DNA from: an uncultured Lachnospiraceae bacterium
GTDB taxonomy: Bacteria > Bacillota > Clostridia > Lachnospirales > Lachnospiraceae
Assembly (NCBI GenBank): GCA_948470755.1
Contig: CAOKPU010000016.1
Span: 1-49,698 of the forward strand
Length of the DNA stretch: 49,698 nt
Direction of reading: 5' to 3'
Shown here one piece after another: positions 7,727 to 15,977 of the stretch. The notes below the pieces were generated by a model. It did no database searches, had not been told where the DNA came from, and worked only from the letters and a program-made list of their open reading frames with translations. The translations under genes and the position numbers were made by a program. Each line of letters opens with the position of its first letter. The stretch's first letter is position 1.

Positions 7727-8764
7727 TCAAACCGCTTCAATCACCACCCCGTGGGCAATCCCCGGCACCGTCTGCCCTTCGTTGAAGCTGGTCTTGCTCA
7801 GTAAAGCGCCCGTAGGAACGAAAAGCACGCGCTTCCATACCCCTTCTTCAATCTTCTTTAGGATATACGCAGAGAGCGTTACCGCGCTGCACCCGCAGCC
7901 GCTCCCTCCTGCATGGGTGTCCTGCTCCTTTGCGTCATAAATCTCAATCCCACAGTCCATATGCCGTCCCGAAATATCCACATCCTTCTCATTCAGCAAA
8001 TCGATCAATGCATGCTGGCCCACACTCCCCAGATCGCCGGTAATGATCTTGTCATAATCCGAAGGCGTCCTTCCGAAATCCTTCAGATGCTGATAAATCA
8101 GATCGCTGGCGGCAGGCGCCATACACGCCCCCATATTCATGGAATCTTTCAGCCCATAATCCATAATCTTACCGGTAGTCAGGCCTGTGATCTTCCCCCG
8201 GGACTTCTTCCCCTGCGTGCCGCTTAAGACAAAAGCCCCGCTTCCCGTCACTGTCCAGGAAGCCGACAGCGGCCTTTGGTTCCCATATCCTAAAGGGAAA
8301 CGGAACTCTTTTTCCGCACTGGCAAAATGGCTGGAAGTCACGCACACGACATGTTCCCCATAGCCCGCATTGACCGCCATCGCCCCCATACTCAACGATA
8401 GCCCGCAAGTAGAACAGGCCCCGTAAAGCCCTATGAGGGGAATCTCATAACCGGCCAGCCCAAAACTGCTGGCAATGGACTGCCCCAGCAGATCCCCGGC
8501 AAAAAGATACCGGACATCTTCTTTTTTCAGCCCGGCCTTTCCCAAAGCCAGATATACCGCATCTTTTTGCAGACTGCTTTCCGCCTCTTCCCAGGAAGCG
8601 CAGCCGAACATATCATCCTGCCCTATCATATCAAAAAGCTCCGCCAAAGGGCCCTGCCCCTCCTTTGTTCCCACCACGCTTGCGCTTTCCCTGATAAAAA
8701 CAGGGTTTTTTAATTCTATGCTCTGCTTTCCCAGCATACATGTTTCCCTTTTTTCCTGACTCAT
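7727..8764 (-). CDS. spoVAD: Stage V sporulation protein AD (SpoVAD)
   Basis: The dipicolinic-acid-binding subunit of the SpoVA uptake system, with a thiolase-like fold. The 345-residue protein has the family length. GACSTCGLSLSMGAMAVNAG carries the thiolase-type cysteine, and FGNQRPLSASWTVTGSGAF, THAGGSGCGCSAVT and the C-terminal PTGALLS are characteristic of SpoVAD. The start at 8764 has AAGGAG 11 nt upstream. Neighbours on both sides are unrelated to sporulation: SGNH/MBOAT genes upstream and a small gene downstream. In the usual arrangement spoVAC and spoVAE would be adjacent. Confidence 0.96.
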   Translation of the reverse strand: MSQEKRETCMLGKQSIELKNPVFIRESASVVGTKEGQGPLAELFDMIGQDDMFGCASWEEAESSLQKDAVYLALGKAGLKKEDVRYLFAGDLLGQSIASSFGLAGYEIPLIGLYGACSTCGLSLSMGAMAVNAGYGEHVVCVTSSHFASAEKEFRFPLGYGNQRPLSASWTVTGSGAFVLSGTQGKKSRGKITGLTTGKIMDYGLKDSMNMGACMAPAASDLIYQHLKDFGRTPSDYDKIITGDLGSVGQHALIDLLNEKDVDISGRHMDCGIEIYDAKEQDTHAGGSGCGCSAVTLSAYILKKIEEGVWKRVLFVPTGALLSKTSFNEGQTVPGIAHGVVIEAV

Positions 8765-8828
8765 ACTATACTAAGCTCCTTCCGCAATCCATAAATTTCC
8801 AATCCGGCGCTTCTTCCAAAATACCCGG

Positions 8829-8856
8829 TATTTTCAGGCGCCGTTTTTCCGCATTC
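8829..8856 (-). promoter_or_regulatory. weak candidate forespore promoter of spoVAD
   Basis: Minus-strand GAATG (8856-8852) and GAAAATA (8835-8829) with a 16-bp spacer resemble the sigma-G pattern seen before the other spoVA genes, but two -10 positions differ. The spoVAD gene should have its own promoter because its upstream neighbour is unrelated. This is only the best match in the gap. Confidence 0.25.
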
Positions 8857-8881
8857 CGCTTTGTATAGTATTGCCGCTTCT

Positions 8882-10069
8882 TTAACGCTCAATTCCATGC
8901 GCTAATAAAAACTGCTTCCATATTTCATAATATTTTGCTTTTAAATGCACCTCGTCGATCGTATATTCCGCGTTCAGGTTCCCCGCCTCATCGCATACGG
9001 CTTCGTTCACGTCAATATAAAAGACCGTCCGGTTATCGGCCAGCCTGGCGATGGCCGCATTCTTTTCTTCAATGTTGGTATTATTAAAAATAGGGTCTTC
9101 CCTGTCCTTATCGCCCGTCACTTTCATGATCCCTTCCACAAAGATAACGGCATCGGGCTGCAATTGGCGGATCCTGTCCACCACGGCCCGGTATTCTTCC
9201 ATAAAAGTCTCCGTCGTTCCCGTCCCCAGTTCATTGATGCCGAGCATCAGATATATCTTGCCGTACTGCTTTTGGGAAAGCGCTTCCTCCAGCGTTATTT
9301 TCCGCCCCGTCCCTTCTTCCTTCGCCAACTGTTCCGTGAACACATTATAAATAGTGAGGGAGATCTTTGCATAAAAATCCGCCCGTTCCTCTATCCCTCC
9401 GTATTCAAACAGGCCCACCGTACGGGAATCCCCGATAAACGCGGCGTCGTTAAAGTAATCCTCAGTCACCGCCTTGAATTCATACGAAAGCCCGTCATCG
9501 GCCGTCTCCGGCTGGTCAGGTGTACCATGCCCGTCCGCTTCTTCCCGGTTCTTCATCCCCTCCCGGCCGCTTGCTTCCTCCCATCCCTCCTCTTTACCGG
9601 AAGCTGCATCGCTGCCCGACAAATCCTCCGATCCCTGCAGCCCGCTTTCTTCCGCCCGGACGCCGGACGTCTGGGCTTTTCCGCTTCCATCCGCCGCCGC
9701 ATCATCTGCCGTTGCGCCAGGAGCCTTTTCCATGCCGGAACTTGATTTTGCCCCGCCAAGGGCTTCCAAAGCTTCTTCTCCATCCGCATAGCCAATGCTC
9801 TGGCCTTCTTTCCCATCTTTTTTTAACAAGGCAATGACCCATCCCGGAAACTCATCGTCCCCAAGGCCAACCGCCCCGGCCGCCTTCCAGGGCATGGCCC
9901 CTTTGGCCGCCCCCTCCATCACAAGGGAAAGATACGGCCTTTTTACTATATCAAATTCATAATCTTTATAAACAGAAAACCGCCCGGCAAACCCTATGAA
10001 TGTCAAAACAAGACCACTGGCTGCCAGTAAAAAGAACGCCGGACATTTTTTTATCCAATTCATAATCAT
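8882..10069 (-). CDS. Membrane-anchored SGNH/GDSL hydrolase, likely O-acetyltransferase partner
   Basis: A 395-residue protein with an N-terminal membrane helix (about 5-28), a long low-complexity Gly/Ala/Ser/Glu/Asp linker (about 100-195), and a C-terminal SGNH domain. The nucleophile block is IGDSRT (about 212-217), the third block is GINELG instead of GxND (about 278-283), and the catalytic Asp/His are in IDEVHL near residue 375. In such pairs the MBOAT protein passes acetyl groups across the membrane and the SGNH protein attaches them to a cell-surface glycan; here that is inference from the adjacent MBOAT gene. The start could be 10069 or 10063; the ribosome site is weak and translation may be coupled to the MBOAT gene. 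Confidence 0.85.
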   Translation of the reverse strand: MIMNWIKKCPAFFLLAASGLVLTFIGFAGRFSVYKDYEFDIVKRPYLSLVMEGAAKGAMPWKAAGAVGLGDDEFPGWVIALLKKDGKEGQSIGYADGEEALEALGGAKSSSGMEKAPGATADDAAADGSGKAQTSGVRAEESGLQGSEDLSGSDAASGKEEGWEEASGREGMKNREEADGHGTPDQPETADDGLSYEFKAVTEDYFNDAAFIGDSRTVGLFEYGGIEERADFYAKISLTIYNVFTEQLAKEEGTGRKITLEEALSQKQYGKIYLMLGINELGTGTTETFMEEYRAVVDRIRQLQPDAVIFVEGIMKVTGDKDREDPIFNNTNIEEKNAAIARLADNRTVFYIDVNEAVCDEAGNLNAEYTIDEVHLKAKYYEIWKQFLLAHGIER

Positions 10070-10094
10070 ACCCACTTAACCAATGAATGCACCG

Positions 10095-11459
10095 TTAAAA
10101 TTTCAGATAAGCAAACGGATTGCTTTCCATGCTGACAATGCAGTAAATGGAGAGCCAGAACGCCAGGACCGTCATTACCACTACCGCCGGATGTTTCCTA
10201 TGCTTTTGCAAAAAGCGGGAAACGGCCGGGATGCACCAGATCGCCCCCAACAAAAGATAATGCCAGTACATGCCCAGGTATTTCCATATGTCACTTGAGT
10301 TTAAAGTTTCCCCAACCCCCATAAAGGGAAAAAGGCGTCCCAGATATAGATAAAGCTGCCCCAAATCCGTTACTGCAAAAAAAACCCAGGTGACCGGGAT
10401 AAAAAGCAAGGTAAAAAATCGTCCGGCCAACGGAACCTTCTCAAACGCCCGGCCAAGCGCCAGCTTTTCCGCCGCAATCAGTAAAAACAGCACAAGCCCC
10501 CACAAAAGAAAGTTCAGGCCCCCTCCATGCCACAGACCGGTCAGGAGCCACACGATCAAAAGGTTCCTCACCGTATTGGCCAATCCTTCCCTGCTCCCCC
10601 CTAAGGGTATATAAACATAATCCCTGAAAAAACTTCCCAAAGTCATATGCCAGCGCCGCCAGAATTCACTGATGCTTTTAGAGGCATACGGGTGGTCAAA
10701 ATTCTTAATAAAAGGAAATCCTAACATGACGCAGATCCCCGACGCCATAAGGGAATAGCCCCAAAAATCAAAATACAGCTCCATGGAATAAGCCGCCGCC
10801 CCAAGCCAGGCTAACGGCGTCGATATGCTTTCATAGCCTATCACATGGATATCTTTCCATAAGATAGCCAGCCGATCCGCCAACAGCGCTTTCGTCCCAA
10901 GCCCTGCCACGAAATACTGCATCCCTTCTTCCAGTTTCTCCAACGAACATTCCCGCTTCCCCACCGAAAAACTGCCCTCATGGAAACGCATGATCGGCCC
11001 GGACACAATCTGGGGAAACATCGTAAAATAAACCGCCGTCCTTTTAAACGTAGGCAGTTCCGTCATTTCCTTACGGAATATATCCACCTGGAAAGAAATC
11101 ATTTTAAACAGGTAAAAACTTAATCCCAGCGGAAGGATGCTGCCATCCAGGAATACCCCTACCGCTTTAAAGGCCGCAAGCAGCCCCACATCCAGCACAA
11201 GTACGGCAACAAGCCTGTCCTTCCTGCATTTGATCCCCCTGCGGGTATTCCTGCAGGAATATATTTTCCTGGCAAAAAAATAATTCAGCCATACCGCCGC
11301 AAGCAAAAGCGGCACATAATACGGCTCTCCCATTGCATAAAAGGCAATACTCCCCAGCAGCAGCGCCGTATTCCTGTATCTGGCCGGCGTTATATAATAA
11401 ACGGCGAGAAACGCCGGAAAAAACCGGAATAAAAATTCCAGACTGGTAAACGATACCAT
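10095..11459 (-). CDS. MBOAT family O-acyltransferase (AlgI/DltB-like)
   Basis: A 454-residue polytopic membrane protein. The N terminus MVSFTSLEFLFRFFPAFLA is typical of AlgI-like MBOATs. It also shows GPIMRFHE, the block SEFWRRWHMTLGSFFRDYVY, and the catalytic histidine in TGLWHGGGLNF. The family moves acyl groups from cytoplasmic donors to extracytoplasmic acceptors. The open frame extends to 11576 with 39 extra charged residues; 11459 is preferred as the family-like start. The downstream SGNH gene begins 25 bp after its stop, so they form an operon that probably O-acetylates a surface or spore polysaccharide. The pair sits inside the spoVAC-spoVAD interval. Confidence 0.92.
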   Translation of the reverse strand: MVSFTSLEFLFRFFPAFLAVYYITPARYRNTALLLGSIAFYAMGEPYYVPLLLAAVWLNYFFARKIYSCRNTRRGIKCRKDRLVAVLVLDVGLLAAFKAVGVFLDGSILPLGLSFYLFKMISFQVDIFRKEMTELPTFKRTAVYFTMFPQIVSGPIMRFHEGSFSVGKRECSLEKLEEGMQYFVAGLGTKALLADRLAILWKDIHVIGYESISTPLAWLGAAAYSMELYFDFWGYSLMASGICVMLGFPFIKNFDHPYASKSISEFWRRWHMTLGSFFRDYVYIPLGGSREGLANTVRNLLIVWLLTGLWHGGGLNFLLWGLVLFLLIAAEKLALGRAFEKVPLAGRFFTLLFIPVTWVFFAVTDLGQLYLYLGRLFPFMGVGETLNSSDIWKYLGMYWHYLLLGAIWCIPAVSRFLQKHRKHPAVVVMTVLAFWLSIYCIVSMESNPFAYLKF

Positions 11460-11629
11460 ATATATCAATCCTATCCGTAATTTATCCTTTGTAGTCAACA
11501 TTGTTATTGTATCATTCCATCCCTCTAATCTCAATAGCCATTTTTCACGAAACCACTTCTTCCCGTCCCTCTCCATCCCTTCCGGTTTTGTATATTTTTA
11601 CAATCTTTTGTTTTTAATTTATAAATATG

Positions 11630-11680
11630 CACATAAATTTGTCGTTATTCCGGGCGGGAACGTCGATCCTATGCTATGAT
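11630..11680 (+). promoter_or_regulatory. promoter/operator region of first HTH gene
   Basis: A -10-like TATGAT lies at 11675-11680. Upstream at 11630-11651 is a 22-bp segment beginning CACATAAA and ending ATTCC that matches 12144-12165, in front of the second HTH gene, at 17 of 22 positions. GGAACG and CGTTCC additionally flank the -10 as an inverted repeat. The shared segment is a candidate autoregulatory operator. Confidence 0.4.
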
Positions 11681-11724
11681 TTGGCCGTTCCATCCACAAC
11701 GGAAAGAAGTAAGGGGGAGTTTCT

Positions 11725-12081
11725 TTGACAAGCATTCATGTTAAGATCAAAAACTTAAGGGAAGAAAAACAGTTCAAACAACGCCAGGTCGCCGAATACC
11801 TGGGCATCTCCCAGCAGGCGTATTCCTATTATGAACTGGATAAACGGGAGATCCCCTCCAGGCATGTGGTAAACCTGGCAAAACTGTACCATGTCAGCGC
11901 CGATTACCTTCTTGGCATAGAACCGGAACGGGCCGGCTCTTTTGACCTGAACGCAACATTTGTGCAAGGCGTCACGTTAAAAGACGTAATGATCAGCTTA
12001 AAAAGGCTTAATAAAAGCAATAAAAAGGAAATCTTGAAGTTTTTGTCCTACTTAAGCAGCACACAGCCAGCCGCAAAATAA
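11725..12081 (+). CDS. XRE-family HTH regulator, twin 1
   Basis: A 118-residue protein with an N-terminal Cro/C1-type helix-turn-helix (about 5-62: IKNLREEKQFKQRQVAEYLG, then the recognition helix ISQQAYSYYELDKR) and a C-terminal basic helical tail (about 80-112). It begins with TTG at 11725 preceded by AGGGGGAG; no ATG exists in the frame before the HTH. The following gene encodes a very similar protein of the same length with the same TTG start, so the two arose by tandem duplication. They are divergent from the MBOAT/SGNH operon and convergent with the HD-HSP90 gene, either of which they might regulate. Confidence 0.9.
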   Translation: MTSIHVKIKNLREEKQFKQRQVAEYLGISQQAYSYYELDKREIPSRHVVNLAKLYHVSADYLLGIEPERAGSFDLNATFVQGVTLKDVMISLKRLNKSNKKEILKFLSYLSSTQPAAK

Positions 12082-12143
12082 ACCCGGTCCGCAGCCATTT
12101 CAAGACGTCTTTTACTCCCTTTCATTGTCACAAGAATTATTCT

Positions 12144-12177
12144 CACATAAAAATGATGTAATTCCATACACTATGAT
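12144..12177 (+). promoter_or_regulatory. promoter/operator region of second HTH gene
   Basis: The copy of the shared 22-bp segment (12144-12165, CACATAAA...ATTCC) lies just 6 bp before a -10-like TATGAT (12172-12177), so a bound regulator would cover the -35 region. In the first gene the same segment is 23 bp from TATGAT, so the geometry differs. Confidence 0.4.
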
Positions 12178-12239
12178 AGCCCGTATGATATCATCGCTTC
12201 ATCCAAAATCACAACGCATTGAAGTAGGGAGGGATCCGA

Positions 12240-12605
12240 TTGACAAAAGTCCATGTTAAAATAAAGAATTTAAGAGATGAAAACCACTTAAAACAGCGGC
12301 AGGTCGCAGACTATCTCGGCATCTCCCAACAGGCGTATTCCTACTATGAGCTGGATAAACGGGAACTCCCGTCCAGACATGTGGTGAGGCTGGCTAAGCT
12401 TTATAATGTGAGTACCGACTATATCCTGGGCGTAGAACCCGACCGGGCAGGCTCCTATGACCTCAACGCCACTTTCCTACAGGGAGTCAAGCTCAAAGAC
12501 GTCCTTATCAGTCTAAGAAAGCTCAACAAAAACAATAAAAAAGAAATGATGAAATATTTATCTTATTTGAACAGCACCCAATCCAATCATCCTGAAAAAA
12601 GCTAA
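12240..12605 (+). CDS. XRE-family HTH regulator, twin 2
   Basis: A 121-residue paralogue of the preceding regulator. The HTH (about 5-62) is nearly identical through ISQQAYSYYELDKRE and PSRHVV, and the tail ends KEMMKYLSYLNSTQ compared with KEILKFLSYLSSTQ in twin 1. It also starts with TTG, after TAGGGAGGGA. The stop codon lies inside the stem of the bidirectional terminator at 12601-12659. Both copies appear intact, so differential function or heterodimerisation is possible; the target is not known from sequence. Confidence 0.9.
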   Translation: MTKVHVKIKNLRDENHLKQRQVADYLGISQQAYSYYELDKRELPSRHVVRLAKLYNVSTDYILGVEPDRAGSYDLNATFLQGVKLKDVLISLRKLNKNNKKEMMKYLSYLNSTQSNHPEKS

Positions 12606-12659
12606 GGCATCGGCATGGAAAAGCCGAATGGCATGGAAAAGCCGCCGCCTTAGCTTTTT
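12601..12659. terminator. bidirectional intrinsic terminator
   Basis: GCTAAGGC (12601-12608) pairs with GCCTTAGC (12647-12654), flanked by A6 on the left and T5 on the right, so it can terminate both the HTH gene (plus) and the HD-HSP90 gene (minus). The loop contains two copies of GGCATGGAAAAGCCG, which can form small internal hairpins. Confidence 0.8.
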
Positions 12660-12665
12660 GATTTC

Positions 12666-15600
12666 TTATTCTTCTTTTTCCCTATAGACCCAGAAGTCTT
12701 CCATGGTAAGCCGGGGGAAAGCGGCCACATCTATGCCGTGACGCTCCGGCAAAGCGGTCAATTGATCCCGGATCTTGTTGCATTCCTCCGCTATGCTTTC
12801 ACCCGTATAGGCGCAAAGGCAATCCACCATCCACTGAAACTGCCTTTGATAATATTTCTGCAACAGGACGGCATTCTCCAGAAGCCAGAGGGCAAACGGA
12901 TGATCCGCCGTAATCCCTCTCCGCAAGGAAGGACTCTTGCTGCAAAGATAACGGCGGCTCTCTTTGCCGGCCGCTTTGCAAAACATCATAGGCGGAAAAA
13001 GATCCAAGGCATCTTCTCTCTCCCCGTCTTCTTTTTCATAAAAAAGGATTTTCTGCCCTTCCTCATAATTGATCGTCATCCGAAAACAATCCTGAAAGTA
13101 AGCCATCCAATATCTATATATCATACCTTCTTTATCATAATAACCCGGTTGTATGCAGAATCTATCCGCAAGATCCGTTTGCAGAGGCTGCCGCAGCCCC
13201 TCCCTGTATTCCGCCGGAAAATGCTCCTGGTTCTTCCGCATCCATTCCCCTATCCCGGAACTCCGCACCCTCCTCCATTCTTTCAATGTTCTTTCTTCCC
13301 ATCCGTCAAAACGCACCACATAGCTCCGCAACCATTTTGACATCTGATATTTATAAAAAACGCTATTCATTGTTACCAGAACCTCCAATGGCAGTCCGGA
13401 GATCTTAGAACGGCTCATTTTCACCATCGGTTTCCAACGGCCTCCCAAAAAAAATATCGCACCCGAACCCGTATCGTCTTCCATAAAATGAATCCCTTCT
13501 TCGCCATCAGCCACAACGCCCTGATATGCACATATAAATTCCCGATACAAATCATTTCCGGATAACGCCGCAATGTCAGGGCATCCGCATTCCCTGACGG
13601 AAAAGCTCATTTCTCTCCCCACTCCTTGCCGCATATCGCAGTAAGCTGTCCAAGCCTCATACAGATTCATCCCCCCATAAAATAGCTGTCGCACCTCCTT
13701 TGCCAATTCTGCCGATTCAGGGCAAACCGGGTATTTATCGAATTCCTCTTCCAGGGCTGCTATTTTTTCCGTATCATAATGTTCTTTCATCCATTTCCAT
13801 CGCATCCTATCAGGAGAATCCCCCCCTTTGTTCCGAATTCGGAATGCAAGCAGAAGATCCTTTTCCCCCATTCTAACCCTTCCCTCTAATTCATAAACCT
13901 GATCTTTTACTTCCCACTGCGGCTCCTTATCAAAATGCACATGATATTTCACCAATACGCCGGACAAATCCGGCACGATCCGGTCTTCCTCCGTATCCAG
14001 CGGAACCACAGTTACCGCGATCTCCGGATACTGCCCGCAGACCGCCGGGAAATTGCGGTCGAACTGCCCCTTCATCTCCCGGGTCAGTTCATACCGCTTT
14101 TCTCCCGCCTCTTCATGCGCAGCCCGCATCACTTCCTTCTCCGTCCGTCCGATCCGTACCTTATTATAATATACCGGCACTCTGGCGCCGCACAAATATT
14201 TTTCCGCCGTTTCCCTCAGATTCAGTGCACCCAGCTTCCCCGGATCCAGCCGGACTGCAATAGAGGTTCCCGGCCCGGTGCGGTAGCCGTTCCTGTCAAA
14301 GTCAGACAGCCCGCTCCCATCCGGAAAACCCGGCGCCGGCCACGGCTCCTCCGACGCGTGGCGCTTCGACTGGTTCCTTAAAATATAATAACCGCTTAAC
14401 CCGGTAATCTGCAAACGCAAACCATAACGCGTCGTCCGGCAGGAATTCAGGCCCCCTTCTTCCCTCCGGTTCTTTTCCGGATCAAAGTAACGGGTGGAAA
14501 CCTCCGCATAATCCCCGCAAAGGAACACCGATAAAAAACCGATCCCGAAGCGGCTGATCCCATAATACTTTCCCTCCTGCCCATGATCCCGCAGATCCCT
14601 GTCCAGTTCTTTAGAATTATAGTAGGAATTGCCTACCTTTAAGAAGTAACGCTGCATCATCCCCAGAGTCATGCCTGTCCCCTGATCGTCGATCCGGAAC
14701 CAGACATTCCCTTCTTTATCGTTCCATTCCCATAAATCAACGCGGGCGTTTTCCGGATCGAAATCCGGCACCATTTCTCCCCTCAACAAAGTCGCATCAA
14801 TGGCGTTTTGCAACAATTCCCTTATAAAAACATCCCGGTTGTCGTATAAGTTTTCTCCCGTCAAAAGGCTCAAAATCTGCGTCTGATCCATAGTCAGGCA
14901 AAAATCGCCGCTCATATAGCCATCCGACTCGATTTCCTCCCTAAGGACCGCCCTTGGGAAGGCAAAGCGCCGCTGCCAGTCCGCATGGCAATGTTCCTGC
15001 AGCTTCCTGCAGTTGCCAAACTCCTCGTCCACCCAGTCCAGAAAATCCCTGACGGCATGTTCCACGCCCGGATCCGTACAGCGCGCCTTATAAGGCAGAT
15101 CGTCCGCAGAAGGGGAATCCGGATAACGGAACCCTGCCGAAGCCTGATGCTTGTCCCACTCCTTGCGGCTCTTCTCATTACAGGCCGTATAACCGTACAG
15201 CACCTTAGGCGCACGGGCGTCATCAAAATCCAGCAAATCTCCCAAACGGAGCAAAAGCGCGCAAAACAAAGGATCCGCATCATTGGCGGGCAAATATCCC
15301 AGTTCCCTGCTGTGCGCCAGTTCCGTCGGGCTTTCCCCATGCGCCTGGCAGACAGCCAGCACGCAACCCATTGGCACGGCTTCCAGAGGACGTCTGCGGA
15401 TCAACTCCTTCCATCCCTCATTTTGCAACGCCTCTGCAATACGGAAAGGATGCAACGTGCGCAAATACCATTGGCGGGTATCCTCCGTCCAGCTTTCCGC
15501 CGGACAGCCCATCAGTTCCGGGCAATATTCCCTCGTAAAATCCCTGCAGGCCTCCCTGTCATTCTGCCACTGCCGCCTTTCCTCTTCCGTATATACCATC

Positions 15601-15884
15601 CCCAAATCATGCAGACAGGCTGACAGGATCAAAAGTTCCAGCTCCCCGGCTGTCAGCCGTCCGATCTGATCCCCCAGCAGCCCGCCCATAGCGTCCAGCA
15701 CACGCAATATATGCGTTTCATCATGCAGCGTATAATTCCGGAACGTCAGCCGGACATCCTTCAGATAATGGGCCGCCGCCTGATAAACTTCCTCCACCCA
15801 ACCGCTCCGCCTGTCGTCGGATCCCTCTTTTTCCTTATAAGCCTGCCAAATCTTTGTCTCTTCCAATTTTTTGAAATGTATCAT
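12666..15884 (-). CDS. HD domain - HSP90-like (GHKL) ATPase fusion, candidate conflict/defence protein
   Basis: A 1072-residue cytoplasmic protein. The N-terminal 300 residues form an HD-type domain: H54 in LHDETH, H92-D93 in CLHDLGM and D215 in RLGDLLDFDD are the likely metal/phosphate ligands. Residues about 325-640 form an HSP90-type GHKL ATP-binding domain: N box RELLQNAIDA (355-364), G1 box DDQGTGM (399-405), G2 box SRFGIGFLS (444-452), followed by the transducer-like region. The remaining 430 residues have no recognised domain. HD and HSP90-like modules are known together in large prokaryotic conflict proteins, but this exact fusion and partner were not recognised as a named system. It follows the MPE-STAND gene by 93 bp on the same strand, with GCAGGGGG before the ATG, so the two likely form an operon. 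Confidence 0.8.
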   Translation of the reverse strand: MIHFKKLEETKIWQAYKEKEGSDDRRSGWVEEVYQAAAHYLKDVRLTFRNYTLHDETHILRVLDAMGGLLGDQIGRLTAGELELLILSACLHDLGMVYTEEERRQWQNDREACRDFTREYCPELMGCPAESWTEDTRQWYLRTLHPFRIAEALQNEGWKELIRRRPLEAVPMGCVLAVCQAHGESPTELAHSRELGYLPANDADPLFCALLLRLGDLLDFDDARAPKVLYGYTACNEKSRKEWDKHQASAGFRYPDSPSADDLPYKARCTDPGVEHAVRDFLDWVDEEFGNCRKLQEHCHADWQRRFAFPRAVLREEIESDGYMSGDFCLTMDQTQILSLLTGENLYDNRDVFIRELLQNAIDATLLRGEMVPDFDPENARVDLWEWNDKEGNVWFRIDDQGTGMTLGMMQRYFLKVGNSYYNSKELDRDLRDHGQEGKYYGISRFGIGFLSVFLCGDYAEVSTRYFDPEKNRREEGGLNSCRTTRYGLRLQITGLSGYYILRNQSKRHASEEPWPAPGFPDGSGLSDFDRNGYRTGPGTSIAVRLDPGKLGALNLRETAEKYLCGARVPVYYNKVRIGRTEKEVMRAAHEEAGEKRYELTREMKGQFDRNFPAVCGQYPEIAVTVVPLDTEEDRIVPDLSGVLVKYHVHFDKEPQWEVKDQVYELEGRVRMGEKDLLLAFRIRNKGGDSPDRMRWKWMKEHYDTEKIAALEEEFDKYPVCPESAELAKEVRQLFYGGMNLYEAWTAYCDMRQGVGREMSFSVRECGCPDIAALSGNDLYREFICAYQGVVADGEEGIHFMEDDTGSGAIFFLGGRWKPMVKMSRSKISGLPLEVLVTMNSVFYKYQMSKWLRSYVVRFDGWEERTLKEWRRVRSSGIGEWMRKNQEHFPAEYREGLRQPLQTDLADRFCIQPGYYDKEGMIYRYWMAYFQDCFRMTINYEEGQKILFYEKEDGEREDALDLFPPMMFCKAAGKESRRYLCSKSPSLRRGITADHPFALWLLENAVLLQKYYQRQFQWMVDCLCAYTGESIAEECNKIRDQLTALPERHGIDVAAFPRLTMEDFWVYREKEE

Positions 15885-15977
15885 AAAAATCCCCCTGCCT
15901 TCCCTTTTTCCTCCTCGAATGTCATGCCCATGCGCAAACGGATCGTTTCCATCCGCTTTTTACGGCGGCAAAAACTT

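Noticed and set aside
8945-9745. Long frame (266 codons) opposite the SGNH gene
   Set aside because: It is antisense to a gene with clear catalytic motifs and has no recognisable domain. Similar antisense frames opposite asnB (34705-35343) and valS (32975-33691) were dropped for the same reason.
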